64,000 bases of DNA from positions 138,116 through 202,115 of the forward strand of contig JBJKZD010000012.1 in assembly GCA_045560765.1 (NCBI GenBank), read 5' to 3'. This DNA is from UBA9926 sp913064795 (lineage in GTDB: Bacteria > Pseudomonadota > Gammaproteobacteria > Pseudomonadales > Azotimanducaceae). Of this stretch, positions 1-8,594 are shown piece after piece (within the stretch, counting starts at the first letter, position 1; each line of letters begins with the position of its first letter). Below the pieces are notes generated by a model. That model saw only the letters and a list, made by a program, of their open reading frames with translations, had not been told where the DNA came from and did not search any database. A program made the position numbers and the translations under genes.

Positions 1-266
1 GGGAAATCGTAGTGAATTCGATCGATGCCGATGGTACTAAGGAAGGCTATGAGATCAATTTGACACGGTGGGTTTCAGAGGCAGTGTCGGTGCCTGTGGT
101 GGCATCTGGCGGGGCAGGAACCCCAGCGCATTTGGCGGAAGTTCTGACGGAAGGCAAAGCGGATGCGGCGTTGGTGGCGTCTATGGTCCATTATGGACAC
201 TTCACCATTAGCGAGATTAAAGCCTATTTGACTGAGCAGGGTGTTAAGGTGAGAACCCTCTACTGA
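1..266 (+). CDS. hisF: Imidazole glycerol phosphate synthase cyclase subunit HisF, C-terminal part
   Basis: This is the last 87 residues of HisF, which with HisH converts PRFAR and glutamine-derived ammonia to imidazole glycerol phosphate and AICAR in cytosolic histidine synthesis. The frame is open to the window edge, so the N-terminal two thirds, including the first catalytic aspartate, are outside. Visible family signatures are SIDADGTKEGY, the phosphate-binding ASGGAG loop and the late VASMVHYG strand, in the order expected for the C-terminal half of the TIM barrel. It stops at TGA 264-266 and slyX follows 22 bases later on the same strand. The identification is from motif recognition and is secure. 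Confidence 0.95.
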   Translation, partial: EIVVNSIDADGTKEGYEINLTRWVSEAVSVPVVASGGAGTPAHLAEVLTEGKADAALVASMVHYGHFTISEIKAYLTEQGVKVRTLY

Positions 267-288
267 AAGGATCAATGCAGGCGATCGA

Positions 289-492
289 GTGTCCGACCCA
301 GAAAAAATTGCAGAGTTAGAGATGAAATTGGCTTTTCAGGAAGATCAATTGCAAAAGCTGGAGGAGGCGGTTCTCACCCAGCAGCGGCAGATCTTGGCGC
401 TCGAAGACAGTGTGCGGTTGCTCTCTGATCAGCTAAAGCAGATCAATCAGGGCGACACAAAAAGCCCCGAAGGTCCACCGCCCCATTATTGA
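289..492 (+). CDS. slyX: SlyX family protein
   Basis: A 67-residue cytosolic protein of the SlyX family, whose biochemical role is not established. Nearly the whole chain up to residue 54 is one predicted coiled coil (repeated L, Q and E heptads: ELEMKLAFQEDQLQKLEEAV), followed by the proline-rich tail ending PPPHY that is characteristic of the family. The start is GTG at 289, placed because the following MSDPEKIAELE matches the family N-terminus and length (about 65-75 residues). It lies 22 bases after hisF and may be co-transcribed with it. Confidence 0.85.
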   Translation: MSDPEKIAELEMKLAFQEDQLQKLEEAVLTQQRQILALEDSVRLLSDQLKQINQGDTKSPEGPPPHY

Positions 493-567
493 TCGTCATC
501 GCTAGAAATGCTCTAGGTTTAGGATGGTTGATCTAGAACGATATTGGATAGAGACCAGGAGAATGAA

Positions 568-1542
568 ATGAAAGCCATTGTCGTCAATGAGTCACAGGCG
601 CTGGTTTGGACCGAAGCTCAGATCGGTGAGCCGGGGCCCCATGAGATTTTGATTGAAGTCAGGGCGTCTGCCGTTAATCGGGCAGATCTCATGCAGCGTC
701 GTGGTCTTTATCCGCCGCCCCAGGGCGCCTCTCAAATTATGGGATTAGAGTGTGCGGGTGTTGTCTTAGCTGTCGGCAGTGCGGTGACTCGCCATGGACC
801 GGGTGATTCAGTTTGCGCGTTGTTGGCCGGAGGCGGCTATGCCGAGCGGGTGCTCGTCGATGAGGGCAGTGCGGTCTCAATTCCCGCAGGACTGGATTTT
901 GAATCTGCAGCAGCGCTGCCCGAGGTTTTTGCCACAGCCTGGCTTAACCTTTTCATTGAAGCCGGGTTGCAGCCAGGAGAGCGGGTCGTTTTGCATGCGG
1001 GGGCCAGCGGCGTGGGTACTGCCGGCATACAGCTTTGTCGGGCCTTTGGGGCTGAATGTTTTGTAACCGCAGGGTCAACAGAAAAAATTCAGGCTTGCTT
1101 GGGCCTAGGAGCAGCAGGCGGGCACGATCGTAGGAATGGCAGTTTTTTGGAGGCTCTCAGTGCGCTCTGGCCCGAGGGTTGTGACGTCATCCTGGATCCC
1201 GTGGGTGGGCAATACCTATCTGATAATCTCGATGGGCTCAGAATGAATGGCCGATTAGTCCTCATTGGACTGATGGGCGGTGCAGCCTGTGAAATTAATC
1301 TAGCGAAGTTAATGATGAAACGGCTCAAGGTGGTGGGGTCAACCCTGCGGACTCGGCCTCTCCCGGAAAAGACCTCAGTGATGGCCGAGCTTGAGCAATA
1401 TGTATGGCCCAAAATCGAAGAGGGTGAGATCAAGCCCATTATCCACGAGGTCTTCCCAATGGATCGCGCGGAAGATGCTCAAGCGTTGGTGGCCTCGGAT
1501 GTGACGGTTGGTAAGGTGATACTCAAAGTGGGCGGGGTTTAA
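568..1542 (+). CDS. NAD(P)H quinone oxidoreductase, PIG3/Qor family
   Basis: A 324-residue medium-chain reductase of the zinc-free quinone oxidoreductase branch (PIG3 type), expected to reduce quinones with NAD(P)H in the cytosol. The N-terminal GroES-like half carries NRADLMQRRGLYPPP, and the Rossmann half carries HAGASGVGTAGIQLC for the cofactor, followed by DVILDPVGG. No structural-zinc cysteine cluster is visible. The frame is open from a TTG at 544, but ATG 568 is preferred: it gives the usual MKAIV start and has AGGAGA at 557-562 upstream. The natural substrate cannot be read from sequence. Confidence 0.88.
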   Translation: MKAIVVNESQALVWTEAQIGEPGPHEILIEVRASAVNRADLMQRRGLYPPPQGASQIMGLECAGVVLAVGSAVTRHGPGDSVCALLAGGGYAERVLVDEGSAVSIPAGLDFESAAALPEVFATAWLNLFIEAGLQPGERVVLHAGASGVGTAGIQLCRAFGAECFVTAGSTEKIQACLGLGAAGGHDRRNGSFLEALSALWPEGCDVILDPVGGQYLSDNLDGLRMNGRLVLIGLMGGAACEINLAKLMMKRLKVVGSTLRTRPLPEKTSVMAELEQYVWPKIEEGEIKPIIHEVFPMDRAEDAQALVASDVTVGKVILKVGGV

Positions 1543-1834
1543 ACAGGGGTCGGTGGTTAAAAGGCGCGGATATCAAAAGATGATGTTGGATAATAGAGAC
1601 AGCTAAGAGCGTTGGTTAGAGGTCCCTAGAGAAGAAACTGTGCAGCGTTCAAATAAAACGGTACAGCGTGGTAAAAGAAGTTTTTTACAACTGAAAAGCA
1701 GCACTTTAGAGAAGCAGCACTTTAGAAAAGCAGTACTTTCAATAAGACGCACCTTTAAAATGAAGCTTCTCACTGAAATCAGGATTGACACAAGCGTGTA
1801 ATCCCTCGGAAAAAAAGCTAATTTATAGGCACAG
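1543..1834. other. Intergenic stretch with a short tandem array
   Basis: About 290 bases with no credible gene. A 62-codon frame on the minus strand (1603-1791) crosses the repeat and has no recognisable features. The region holds a three-unit 16-bp tandem array at 1693-1740, listed separately. Confidence 0.5.
1693..1740. repeat. Tandem array, 16 bp x 3
   Basis: Three adjacent 16-base units: GAAAAGCAGCACTTTA (1693-1708), GAGAAGCAGCACTTTA (1709-1724) and GAAAAGCAGTACTTTC (1725-1740). The units differ at one to two positions. It lies in the spacer between the oxidoreductase and cold-shock genes. The unit is unrelated in sequence to the arrays elsewhere in the window. Confidence 0.85.
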
Positions 1835-1860
1835 AAAAACCAGCCATCTTGATGGCTGGC
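1834..1860 (-). terminator. Rho-independent terminator of the cold-shock gene
   Basis: A perfect 9-bp inverted repeat, CCAGCCATC (1840-1848) and GATGGCTGG (1851-1859). On the minus strand it is followed by five T (complement of the A run 1835-1839). It sits about 50 bases past the cold-shock stop codon, the classic position and form of an intrinsic terminator. Confidence 0.85.
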
Positions 1861-1907
1861 CTGGATGTTTAAGCGGTTTGACGCGACGAGCGATAACCGT
1901 GATGCGG

Positions 1908-2117
1908 CTAAACCTCAGCGACATCCTCTGCTTGAAACCCCTTTTCCGTTTCTGAGATCACGAACTCAACGCTTGCGCCTTGTTTCAGCGTTCGAAAACC
2001 CTCGCCCCGGATCGAGCGAAAATGAACAAAAACGTCCTCACCGGATTCACGCTCAATAAAACCAAAACCTTTGGAATCATTGAACCACTTCACCGTCCCC
2101 ATTTGTCTATCTGACAT
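1908..2117 (-). CDS. Cold-shock protein, CspA family
   Basis: A 69-residue single cold-shock domain, a five-stranded OB fold binding single-stranded RNA or DNA as a chaperone. Both nucleic-acid-binding motifs are present: RNP1 as KGFGFIER and RNP2 as DVFVHF, followed by RSIRGEGFRTL typical of proteobacterial CspA-type proteins. The frame extends to a GTG at 2126, but ATG 2115-2117 is chosen because GAGGTG lies at good distance upstream and the product then starts MSDRQMGTVKWFN. It is monocistronic, with its own terminator at 1834-1860. A perfect palindrome (2201-2230) lies about 85 bases upstream. Confidence 0.93.
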   Translation of the reverse strand: MSDRQMGTVKWFNDSKGFGFIERESGEDVFVHFRSIRGEGFRTLKQGASVEFVISETEKGFQAEDVAEV

Positions 2118-2200
2118 CTTTCCCACCTCTTGTTTTACTTAGCGCATTCCTACGCTCGGGAATAATTAATGCACAGACGAGCCAGCTTGTCCAAGTATTT

Positions 2201-2230
2201 TTTTGAATGATTACGGGTAATCATTCAAAA
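2201..2230. repeat. 30-bp perfect palindrome between valS and the cold-shock gene
   Basis: Arms TTTTGAATGATTAC (2201-2214) and GTAATCATTCAAAA (2217-2230) are exact reverse complements around GG. It lies 17 bases past the valS stop codon and upstream of the cold-shock gene. Neither strand has a T run after the hairpin, so it is not a canonical terminator. It could be an operator for the cold-shock promoter or a variant end for the valS transcript. Confidence 0.7.
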
Positions 2231-2246
2231 TGAGCATGAAACGAGT

Positions 2247-5003
2247 CTAAATGGCGGTAATCCGCTGTTTCTGTATCTCAAAATCCGCTTTCTGCTTCAG
2301 ATAACCCGCGACTTTAGCGCGCTCTTTATCAACGACTTCGGGTGGCGCGTTGGCAAGGAAGGCGGGGTTGGCCAGTTTCCCGTTAACACGCTGAACTTCT
2401 TTGTCGAGTTTAGTAATCTCTTTATCCAGGCGCTCCAGCTCCGCCGATTTGTCGATGAGCCCGGCAAGCGGCACCAATATTTTGAGCGCCCCGACAATTT
2501 GAATGGCAGAGGGTGGGGGCTCGGCGTCAGGATTGATCCAGGTCATGGTTTCTGGTTTTGCAAGGGCATCAAGTAACAGGGCGAATTGTTGTTGCCTCCG
2601 AAGGTCCTCGGCGTCACCGGCTTGAAGTAAAATAGTGATGCGCTTGCTGGGAGCGATATCTTGTTCTCCGCGTATGTTTCTCACGGCGCCGACAACAGCT
2701 TTAACCCATTCGATATCTCCGCTCGCCGGGTCAGCGGTTGAGTCAAATTTGATCGAATCTGGATACGCAGCGATCATGATCGAAGGTCCTTTTCTAAATT
2801 CTGCGGGCAATTTCTGCCATAACGCTTCGGTCATAAAAGGGATTAAAGGATGCGCGAGCCTTAAAATCGACTCAAGGGTTTCAAGTAAGCAGTGCTGGGT
2901 ACCGGACTTTTGGGCATCAGTACTGTCGCTGGATGACAAAACAGGTTTGCAGAGCTCTAAGTACCAATCACAGAACTCGTCCCAGATAAATTCGTAGATG
3001 TGCTTTGCGGCGAGATCGAAGCGGTGGTCGTCAAAAGCACGGTTAACCGCGTTGCTCGTCTCCTGGAACTGCCTTCGGATCCATCGATCAGCGGTCGATT
3101 CTTCACGAGAGGGGGACGCCACCAATATTTGGGTATTCATCGCAACAAAATTGGCAGCGTTCCAGAGCTTGTTGCAGAAATTGCGGTATCCGTCCACGCG
3201 CTTCAAATCAAATCGCATCGATCGCGCGCTGGTGGCAATGGCGCAGAATGTAAAGCGCAGCGCATCGGTACCATGGGCTTCAATACCCTCTGGATACTCT
3301 TTCCTAGTTGCGCGTTCAATCCTTTCTTTTTGACGCGCTTGTAGTAACTTTTCCGTTCGCTTTTTGACCAGTGCTTCTGCCGAGATACCATCAATGATAT
3401 CCATCGGATCAAGGCCATTACCTTTAGATTTGGACATTTTTTGACCGTCCGCGTCGGTCACAAGGCCATGAATGTAGACTTTCTCGAACGGGACTTCATC
3501 CATGAACTTCAGGGTCATCATAATCATCCGAGACACCCAGAAGCTGATAATGTCGTGACCGGTGACCATCAGTTTGGTGGAGTGAAACGTTTTCAGAGCA
3601 TCGGTCTGCTCGGGCCAGCCGAGGGTTGAAAATGTCCAGAGCGCCGATGAAAACCAGGTGTCAAGGACATCATCATCCTGATGCAGTGTGGCGGTCTCCG
3701 CCAGTCCGTTTTTGGCGCGGACCTCGGCTTCGTTTCGGCCGACATAAACGGACCCTGCTTCGTCATACCAGGCTGGGATTCTGTGACCCCACCATTGTTG
3801 CCTGGAAATACACCAATCCTTCAAATCGCGCATCCAGGCAAAATAAATATTCTCTGCCTGCTGAGGAATAAAGCTGATCTGGCCGTTTTCCACGGCTTCG
3901 ATGGCGGGCTGAGCCAAAGGATCAACCCGAACGAACCATTGATCGCTCAGCAAGGGTTCCACGATCACCCCAGATTTTTCTCCCCGAGGAACCATCAGGG
4001 TGTGGTCTTCGACCTTGGCCAAACAACCCTCAGATTCAAGATCTTCAATGATGCGTTTTCTAGCCTCAAAGCGGTCGAGTCCCTGGTACGCGCTTGGCAT
4101 GCCCTCGCACACTGTTCCGTCAGGGTTCATCATGGTGAGCAGTGGTAAATCATGGCGTTGCCCGACTTCGTAATCGTTAAAGTCATGGGCGGGGGTGATC
4201 TTGACGCAGCCCGTGCCGAATTCGGGGTCAACGTAATGATCGGCGATCACCGGAATGACGCGACCCGTCAAGGGCAGGGTCACGCCGGCACCAATGAGGT
4301 GCTGATAGCGAGGGTCATCGGGATGGACCGCAACAGCGGCATCCCCCAGCATGGTTTCTGGCCGAGTCGTAGCCACCTCTAAATAGACGTCGGGTTGGCC
4401 GACCAATGGATACTTAAGGTGCCATAAGGCGCCTTTTTCTTCCTCAGAAATGACTTCAAGGTCCGAGATCGATGTCTGCAGTTTAGGGTCCCAATTGACG
4501 AGTCGCTTGCCTCGGTAAATAAGGCCTTCGTCATACAGGCGGGTAAAGACTTCGATCACTGCCTGGGACAGGCCTTCATCCAGGGTGAAGCGCTCGGTGG
4601 CCCAATGCAGTGAGGCGCCCATTCGGCGTAACTGTTGGTTAATTTGACCGCCGGACTCATCTTTCCATCGAAAGGCTCGCTCGACAAAAGCATTCCGGCC
4701 GAGCTCCATGGGTGTGGTGTTTTCTAATGCCAGCTGCTCGGCCACGATCATCTGGGTTGAAATGCCCGCATGGTCGGTGCCCATCTGCCAAAGTGTATTG
4801 GCGCCCTGCATTCGTTTTCGGCGAATGATGGCATCGACCAAGCTATGCTGAAAGGCGTGGCCCATGTGCAATGTGCCAGTGACATTCGGCGGAGGGATGG
4901 CAATTGAAAAGGCCGGCCCTTCACCCGAAGGCGCAAAATAGCCCGCGGCCTCCCAATTCTGGTACCAGTGTTGTTCGATGTTCTTAGGGTCGTACTTTTC
5001 CAT
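2247..5003 (-). CDS. valS: Valyl-tRNA synthetase
   Basis: A 918-residue class I aminoacyl-tRNA synthetase charging tRNA-Val in the cytosol. The HIGH motif appears as HMGH at residues 46-49 and KMSKS at 522-526. Between them lies the CP1 editing domain with TTRPETMLGD (about 212-221), which removes mischarged threonine. DWCISRQQWWGHRIPAW (about 396-412) is also family-typical. The C-terminus ends in a lysine- and glutamate-rich coiled coil (about 850-918) as in bacterial ValRS. The ATG at 5003 gives the normal MEKYDPKNIEQ start. It lies at the end of the pepA-holC-unknown-valS run, 44 bases after the previous stop. Confidence 0.97.
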   Translation of the reverse strand: MEKYDPKNIEQHWYQNWEAAGYFAPSGEGPAFSIAIPPPNVTGTLHMGHAFQHSLVDAIIRRKRMQGANTLWQMGTDHAGISTQMIVAEQLALENTTPMELGRNAFVERAFRWKDESGGQINQQLRRMGASLHWATERFTLDEGLSQAVIEVFTRLYDEGLIYRGKRLVNWDPKLQTSISDLEVISEEEKGALWHLKYPLVGQPDVYLEVATTRPETMLGDAAVAVHPDDPRYQHLIGAGVTLPLTGRVIPVIADHYVDPEFGTGCVKITPAHDFNDYEVGQRHDLPLLTMMNPDGTVCEGMPSAYQGLDRFEARKRIIEDLESEGCLAKVEDHTLMVPRGEKSGVIVEPLLSDQWFVRVDPLAQPAIEAVENGQISFIPQQAENIYFAWMRDLKDWCISRQQWWGHRIPAWYDEAGSVYVGRNEAEVRAKNGLAETATLHQDDDVLDTWFSSALWTFSTLGWPEQTDALKTFHSTKLMVTGHDIISFWVSRMIMMTLKFMDEVPFEKVYIHGLVTDADGQKMSKSKGNGLDPMDIIDGISAEALVKKRTEKLLQARQKERIERATRKEYPEGIEAHGTDALRFTFCAIATSARSMRFDLKRVDGYRNFCNKLWNAANFVAMNTQILVASPSREESTADRWIRRQFQETSNAVNRAFDDHRFDLAAKHIYEFIWDEFCDWYLELCKPVLSSSDSTDAQKSGTQHCLLETLESILRLAHPLIPFMTEALWQKLPAEFRKGPSIMIAAYPDSIKFDSTADPASGDIEWVKAVVGAVRNIRGEQDIAPSKRITILLQAGDAEDLRRQQQFALLLDALAKPETMTWINPDAEPPPSAIQIVGALKILVPLAGLIDKSAELERLDKEITKLDKEVQRVNGKLANPAFLANAPPEVVDKERAKVAGYLKQKADFEIQKQRITAI

Positions 5004-5047
5004 GCGGCGATCTAAATCAAAAGGCAGGAGTATACACGGGGCTCGGC

Positions 5048-5479
5048 CTAAAGGTCTCGGTCTTCATGGCTGGGCTCGCTGGCCTCGAGCATTTGTTGGA
5101 TATCGCTCAATTCCCTCAAGAGCGCTTGGAGGTCGATGGCTGCTGTTTCTAAATTAGAGACAGGTGAGTCTTGGTTGTGATTGTTTGGCTCAGGGTCAAG
5201 GTTTTGGGGATTGCTCGGGAGCGGCTGAATTTCATCGCCGTCGCTGAGTGGGTCAGTATTGCGAAAGGTTGCGTCAAGGAACAAATCAAGGGTGTCAGGA
5301 TCGTAATTCGGTTCTGGGGCGGGTGGTGTTTTCGGAGATTTTTTTTTGAGGCGTGCTTTGGAAGGTTTCGGCGGCTTATGATTGGGCGGTTGATGAATGT
5401 CATCGTCCAACAAGGACATCTGGTCAGATCGGCGCAACGCCCTTCGCTTTTGGTCCGCCGTCGGCTTGCTCTGGGTCAT
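5048..5479 (-). CDS. Acidic, proline-rich hypothetical protein between holC and valS
   Basis: A 143-residue protein that I do not recognise. Its first 50 residues are basic and proline/lysine-rich (KPPKPSKARLKKKSPKTPP), the middle is acidic and asparagine/proline-rich, and the last 35 form a likely amphipathic helix (LQALLRELSDIQQMLEASE). It looks largely disordered with a C-terminal helix. Its ATG overlaps the holC stop by four bases (ATGA at 5476-5479), which supports real, coupled translation. Its place between the polymerase chi subunit and valS suggests nothing firm; a binding partner of a replication protein is one guess. Confidence 0.65.
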   Translation of the reverse strand: MTQSKPTADQKRRALRRSDQMSLLDDDIHQPPNHKPPKPSKARLKKKSPKTPPAPEPNYDPDTLDLFLDATFRNTDPLSDGDEIQPLPSNPQNLDPEPNNHNQDSPVSNLETAAIDLQALLRELSDIQQMLEASEPSHEDRDL

Positions 5480-5898
5480 CGCTGTCCCATTTTGTGATAG
5501 TTGAGTGGGTAGCCTCGCTCTTTATAAAAACGAAAAGATTCTCTGGCGGAGTCCCGTCTTTCGGCTTCTTGTGGCACGATTTCCGCGACCCTTTTAAATC
5601 GACTAAAAAAGTCTGGAATCGAGGCGCTGAGGTTGATGAGCACATCCTGATGCAAAACAGGGTTGGCTTGATGGCAGATTTGAACCGGCGCGGCAAGCAC
5701 GGAACCATAACGCTCATGGGGAATAAAGCTCTCGGGTTTGAAGGTCCATAATAGATCGTCAAGCGCCTCTGCCTCGTCATTCGAGGCAGTATGAACGTGA
5801 ATCTTGTGTTTCAGCCGATAGACCTTTTCGATCAAACGACAGGCGAAGAGGAGTGCTGACTCACTCGATTCGATTTGATAAAAGTCGACTTGGGTCAA
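5476..5898 (-). CDS. holC: DNA polymerase III chi subunit HolC
   Basis: A 140-residue chi subunit of the DNA polymerase III clamp-loader complex, which links the loader (through psi) to SSB. Family features are the start TQVDFYQIESS, a LLFACRLIEKVYR helix, the DLLWTFKPESFIPHER core and the late SRFKRVAEIVP. The open frame continues to 5982 inside pepA, but TTG 5896-5898 is taken as start: it overlaps the pepA stop as TTGA and gives the expected N-terminus and length (about 140-150). The acidic gene follows with an ATGA overlap. Confidence 0.9.
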   Translation of the reverse strand: MTQVDFYQIESSESALLFACRLIEKVYRLKHKIHVHTASNDEAEALDDLLWTFKPESFIPHERYGSVLAAPVQICHQANPVLHQDVLINLSASIPDFFSRFKRVAEIVPQEAERRDSARESFRFYKERGYPLNYHKMGQR

Positions 5899-7397
5899 AT
5901 CGGTCCTGCCTCCTGACTTAAAAGGTACTCGGTGAGCAGCGCGACCGGCCTTCCGGTTGATCCTTTTTTGACCCCGGCCCACTTAAACGAGGTACCTGCG
6001 ATGTCCATGTGCGCCCAGCGATATTTCTTGGCGAAACGCGCTAGAAAACAGGCGGCGGTGATACTTCCGGCCTCTTTGCCGCCAATATTCTGCATGTCAG
6101 CAAAAGCGCTGTTAATTTGAGGTTGATAAGATTCCCAGATCGGAAGCCGCCACGCTCTATCACGGGTTTGCTCGCCTGCCTCGATCAGCGCATTGGCGAC
6201 AGCATCGTCATTGGCGAAAATCGCCGAGGCCTGACTGCCGAGGGCAACGATGCATGCGCCGGTTAACGTGGCAACGTCGACAACCGTCTCGGGGTTGAAT
6301 TTCTCGATAAAGGTCAGGGCATCGCAAAGCACCAGTCGGCCCTCTGCATCAGTATTTAGAATTTCGACGGTTTGCCCTGACATCGAGGTAACAATGTCCC
6401 CAGGCTTTGAGGCCCGCGCCGAGGGCATATTTTCGGCCGCGGCCATTACCGCTACAACGTTCATCTTAGGACCGACTTCGGCAATGGTCTGCAGGGTCCC
6501 GAAGACGGTCGCCGCGCCGCACATGTCGTAAATCATTTCCCACATCCCGGCGCCGCCTTTGAGACTGATGCCGCCACTGTCAAAGGTAATGCCCTTGCCG
6601 ACAATAACGTGTGGTTTGACGCTTGGAGCGGCGCCCTTATATTCCATCACGATCATTTTGCCTGGATTGTCGCTGCCCTTGCTGACGGACAAGAAGGCCC
6701 CCATCCCCAGTTTTTCCATTTGTTTTTCATCGAGTACGGTTGTGGTGATCCGGTCATAGCGACGCGCGAGCGAGCGCCCCTGCTTGGCGAGATAATTTGG
6801 AGTGCAGACGTTTGACGGCGCATTACCTAGATCTTTAGCGGCTGATTTCCCGATGGCCAGGGCTTGCCCAAGTTTGACGCCCCGACGAAGCGCTTTGATC
6901 TGCTTTTCGGTCCCCATGAGTTCAATGCGTTGAAGCATTGGCACGGTGTGTTTCTTTGGGTCGCCCTTCATCGTGAGGTATTGATAAAACACATCCGAGA
7001 AACATTCTGCGATCTTAGATGCGAGCCAGGACTCGTCCATTCCCTTAGGTTTGAGCCCCTCGACATCAACGGTCAGTTTTTTGAGGTTCAACTGACGCGC
7101 TGCGCTTGCCAGGCCCGTAAGGGCTGAGATGCAAGCATCTGGGTCGAACTTGTCTTTGGCACCGAGACCCAAAACGAGGCAGCGTTCGATGTGGGTCTTG
7201 TCGAGATCGTGAAGGATGAATGTTTCACCGACCTTTGCCTTAAAATCGTTGCGTTTGAGGATTTTCGATAACTGCCGCCCGCTCTTGCGATCGATCTGTT
7301 TTGCCAATCGGGTCAAGCTTTGATCGTCGAATAGGGCTAAGACTACGCACGATGTTTGGGTTGAGGGCAGAGTGCTGGGTTTGACGGATAACTGCAT
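5895..7397 (-). CDS. pepA: Leucyl aminopeptidase PepA
   Basis: A 500-residue M17 cytosolic aminopeptidase, hexameric with two metal ions, removing N-terminal residues from peptides. In some bacteria it is also a DNA-binding protein. The signature NTDAEGRLVL is present, along with the metal/lysine segment GKGITFDSGGISLK and the late loop IGGKEAGSITAACFL. The ATG at 7397 has AAGGA upstream. The gene heads the pepA-holC-unknown-valS run and diverges from lptF, with overlapping promoters in the 80-base gap. Confidence 0.96.
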   Translation of the reverse strand: MQLSVKPSTLPSTQTSCVVLALFDDQSLTRLAKQIDRKSGRQLSKILKRNDFKAKVGETFILHDLDKTHIERCLVLGLGAKDKFDPDACISALTGLASAARQLNLKKLTVDVEGLKPKGMDESWLASKIAECFSDVFYQYLTMKGDPKKHTVPMLQRIELMGTEKQIKALRRGVKLGQALAIGKSAAKDLGNAPSNVCTPNYLAKQGRSLARRYDRITTTVLDEKQMEKLGMGAFLSVSKGSDNPGKMIVMEYKGAAPSVKPHVIVGKGITFDSGGISLKGGAGMWEMIYDMCGAATVFGTLQTIAEVGPKMNVVAVMAAAENMPSARASKPGDIVTSMSGQTVEILNTDAEGRLVLCDALTFIEKFNPETVVDVATLTGACIVALGSQASAIFANDDAVANALIEAGEQTRDRAWRLPIWESYQPQINSAFADMQNIGGKEAGSITAACFLARFAKKYRWAHMDIAGTSFKWAGVKKGSTGRPVALLTEYLLSQEAGPI

Positions 7398-7416
7398 GGG
7401 ATTTCCTTAGCTAAGC

Positions 7417-7460
7417 TTGAACAAAAAGATTCTACAATGATTATACTCATTGTGAGTCGC
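7417..7460. promoter_or_regulatory. Divergent pepA / lptF promoter region
   Basis: In the 79-base gap, the plus strand has TTGAAC (7417-7422) and TATACT (7442-7447), a possible lptF promoter with a long 19-base spacer. The minus strand reads TATAAT across 7440-7445, a good -10 for pepA. A 7-bp inverted repeat, ACAATGA (7434-7440) and TCATTGT (7447-7453), overlaps both -10 boxes and is a candidate operator. This is inference from pattern only. Confidence 0.5.
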
Positions 7461-7476
7461 GCACAATCTAAAACTT

Positions 7477-8592
7477 ATGATTCTATTTCGTTATCTTTCT
7501 AGGGAAGTCTTCCAAGCCATGGCAGTCATCGCGTTTGTGGTCTTCATGATTGCGGCGGGTTCCCGATTAGCGCGCTATCTCTCAGATGCTGCTGCGGGCG
7601 CTTTGAGTGGCGAGTTGGTGGGTTGGCTTTTATTGTATCGACTGCCGGGGTTTTTAGAGCTTATTTTACCGATCAGTTTTTTTCTCGCCATTATGCTCGC
7701 CCACGGGCGACTCTATGTCGATCACGAAATTCAGGTGCTCTCGAGTGCTGGATTTGGAGAATCGAGACTCATTCGGCTGACGATGGTGCAAGGCTTGTTT
7801 GTCATGGCGCTCACAGCGGTCGTTGTATTTTGGCTCAGGCCGGCAGCGGAAGCAGGTATTCAGCAGGTGCGGGCGGATCAAAAATCGATGACTGAATTTG
7901 ATCTTCTCATTCCAGGTCGATTCCAAGCCTTGAGTTCAGGAGAGCGTGTCACCTATGTGCAATCGATGACCGAAGATCAGCGTCTTGAAAATATTTTTAT
8001 TACCGAGCGTGACCGGGATCAAGAGCGCCTGAATCCGGACGTTGTTACCATGGTCGCCGAAGGGGGAGAGACTCGCGTCGATGCTTCGGGTAATCGATTC
8101 TTGGTTTTGAGAAACGGCAGTCGTTACCAGTTGTCTAAATCTCAAGGCGCTCGTCAAATCATCGAATTTAAGGAGTTTGGTCAGCGGCTTGCTCGCCATC
8201 GCTACGAAATCAACCGGCTTGCGGTGAAGGAACAATCCCTCGTCGCGCTCATCGATTTGGATTCGGCGGAAGCTTGGGCGGAAATCCAGTGGCGCTTTAG
8301 TTTGATCTTGATGATTCCGATTCTCGTTTTACTGGCTATCCCTTTGGGGCGTGTAGAGCCTAGAGAGGGGCGCTTCGCGCGGATCGCGCCGGGTATCGTG
8401 CTGTGTTTTTTGTATCTTGTGCTGCTTTCGGGTGCGCGCTCGGCGGTTGAATCCGGTCAGTTGGCGGTCATTCCGGGTTTGTTTTTGGTACACCTGGGTT
8501 TTCTGCTGCTATCGCTGATCTTAGCGAGACCTTTTGGTTCAAACCGGCTCGGCGCGGGCTGGGCGAGCCTGGGTGGACGGGAGCACAACTGA
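7477..8592 (+). CDS. lptF: LPS export ABC transporter permease LptF
   Basis: A 371-residue inner-membrane permease of the LptB2FG transporter that extracts lipopolysaccharide and feeds the Lpt bridge. The N-terminal transmembrane helices include VIAFVVFMIAAG and the segment around LPISFFLAIMLAHGRLY. A large periplasmic beta-jellyroll domain follows (about residues 130-265), then three C-terminal helices (about 270-360). The ATG at 7477 gives the usual MILFRYLSREV start. lptG follows two bases after the stop. Confidence 0.94.
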   Translation: MILFRYLSREVFQAMAVIAFVVFMIAAGSRLARYLSDAAAGALSGELVGWLLLYRLPGFLELILPISFFLAIMLAHGRLYVDHEIQVLSSAGFGESRLIRLTMVQGLFVMALTAVVVFWLRPAAEAGIQQVRADQKSMTEFDLLIPGRFQALSSGERVTYVQSMTEDQRLENIFITERDRDQERLNPDVVTMVAEGGETRVDASGNRFLVLRNGSRYQLSKSQGARQIIEFKEFGQRLARHRYEINRLAVKEQSLVALIDLDSAEAWAEIQWRFSLILMIPILVLLAIPLGRVEPREGRFARIAPGIVLCFLYLVLLSGARSAVESGQLAVIPGLFLVHLGFLLLSLILARPFGSNRLGAGWASLGGREHN

Positions 8593-8594
8593 TC

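Noticed and set aside
1603..1791. 62-codon minus-strand frame over the 16-bp array
   Set aside because: Its repetitive sequence is simply the tandem array read as codons.
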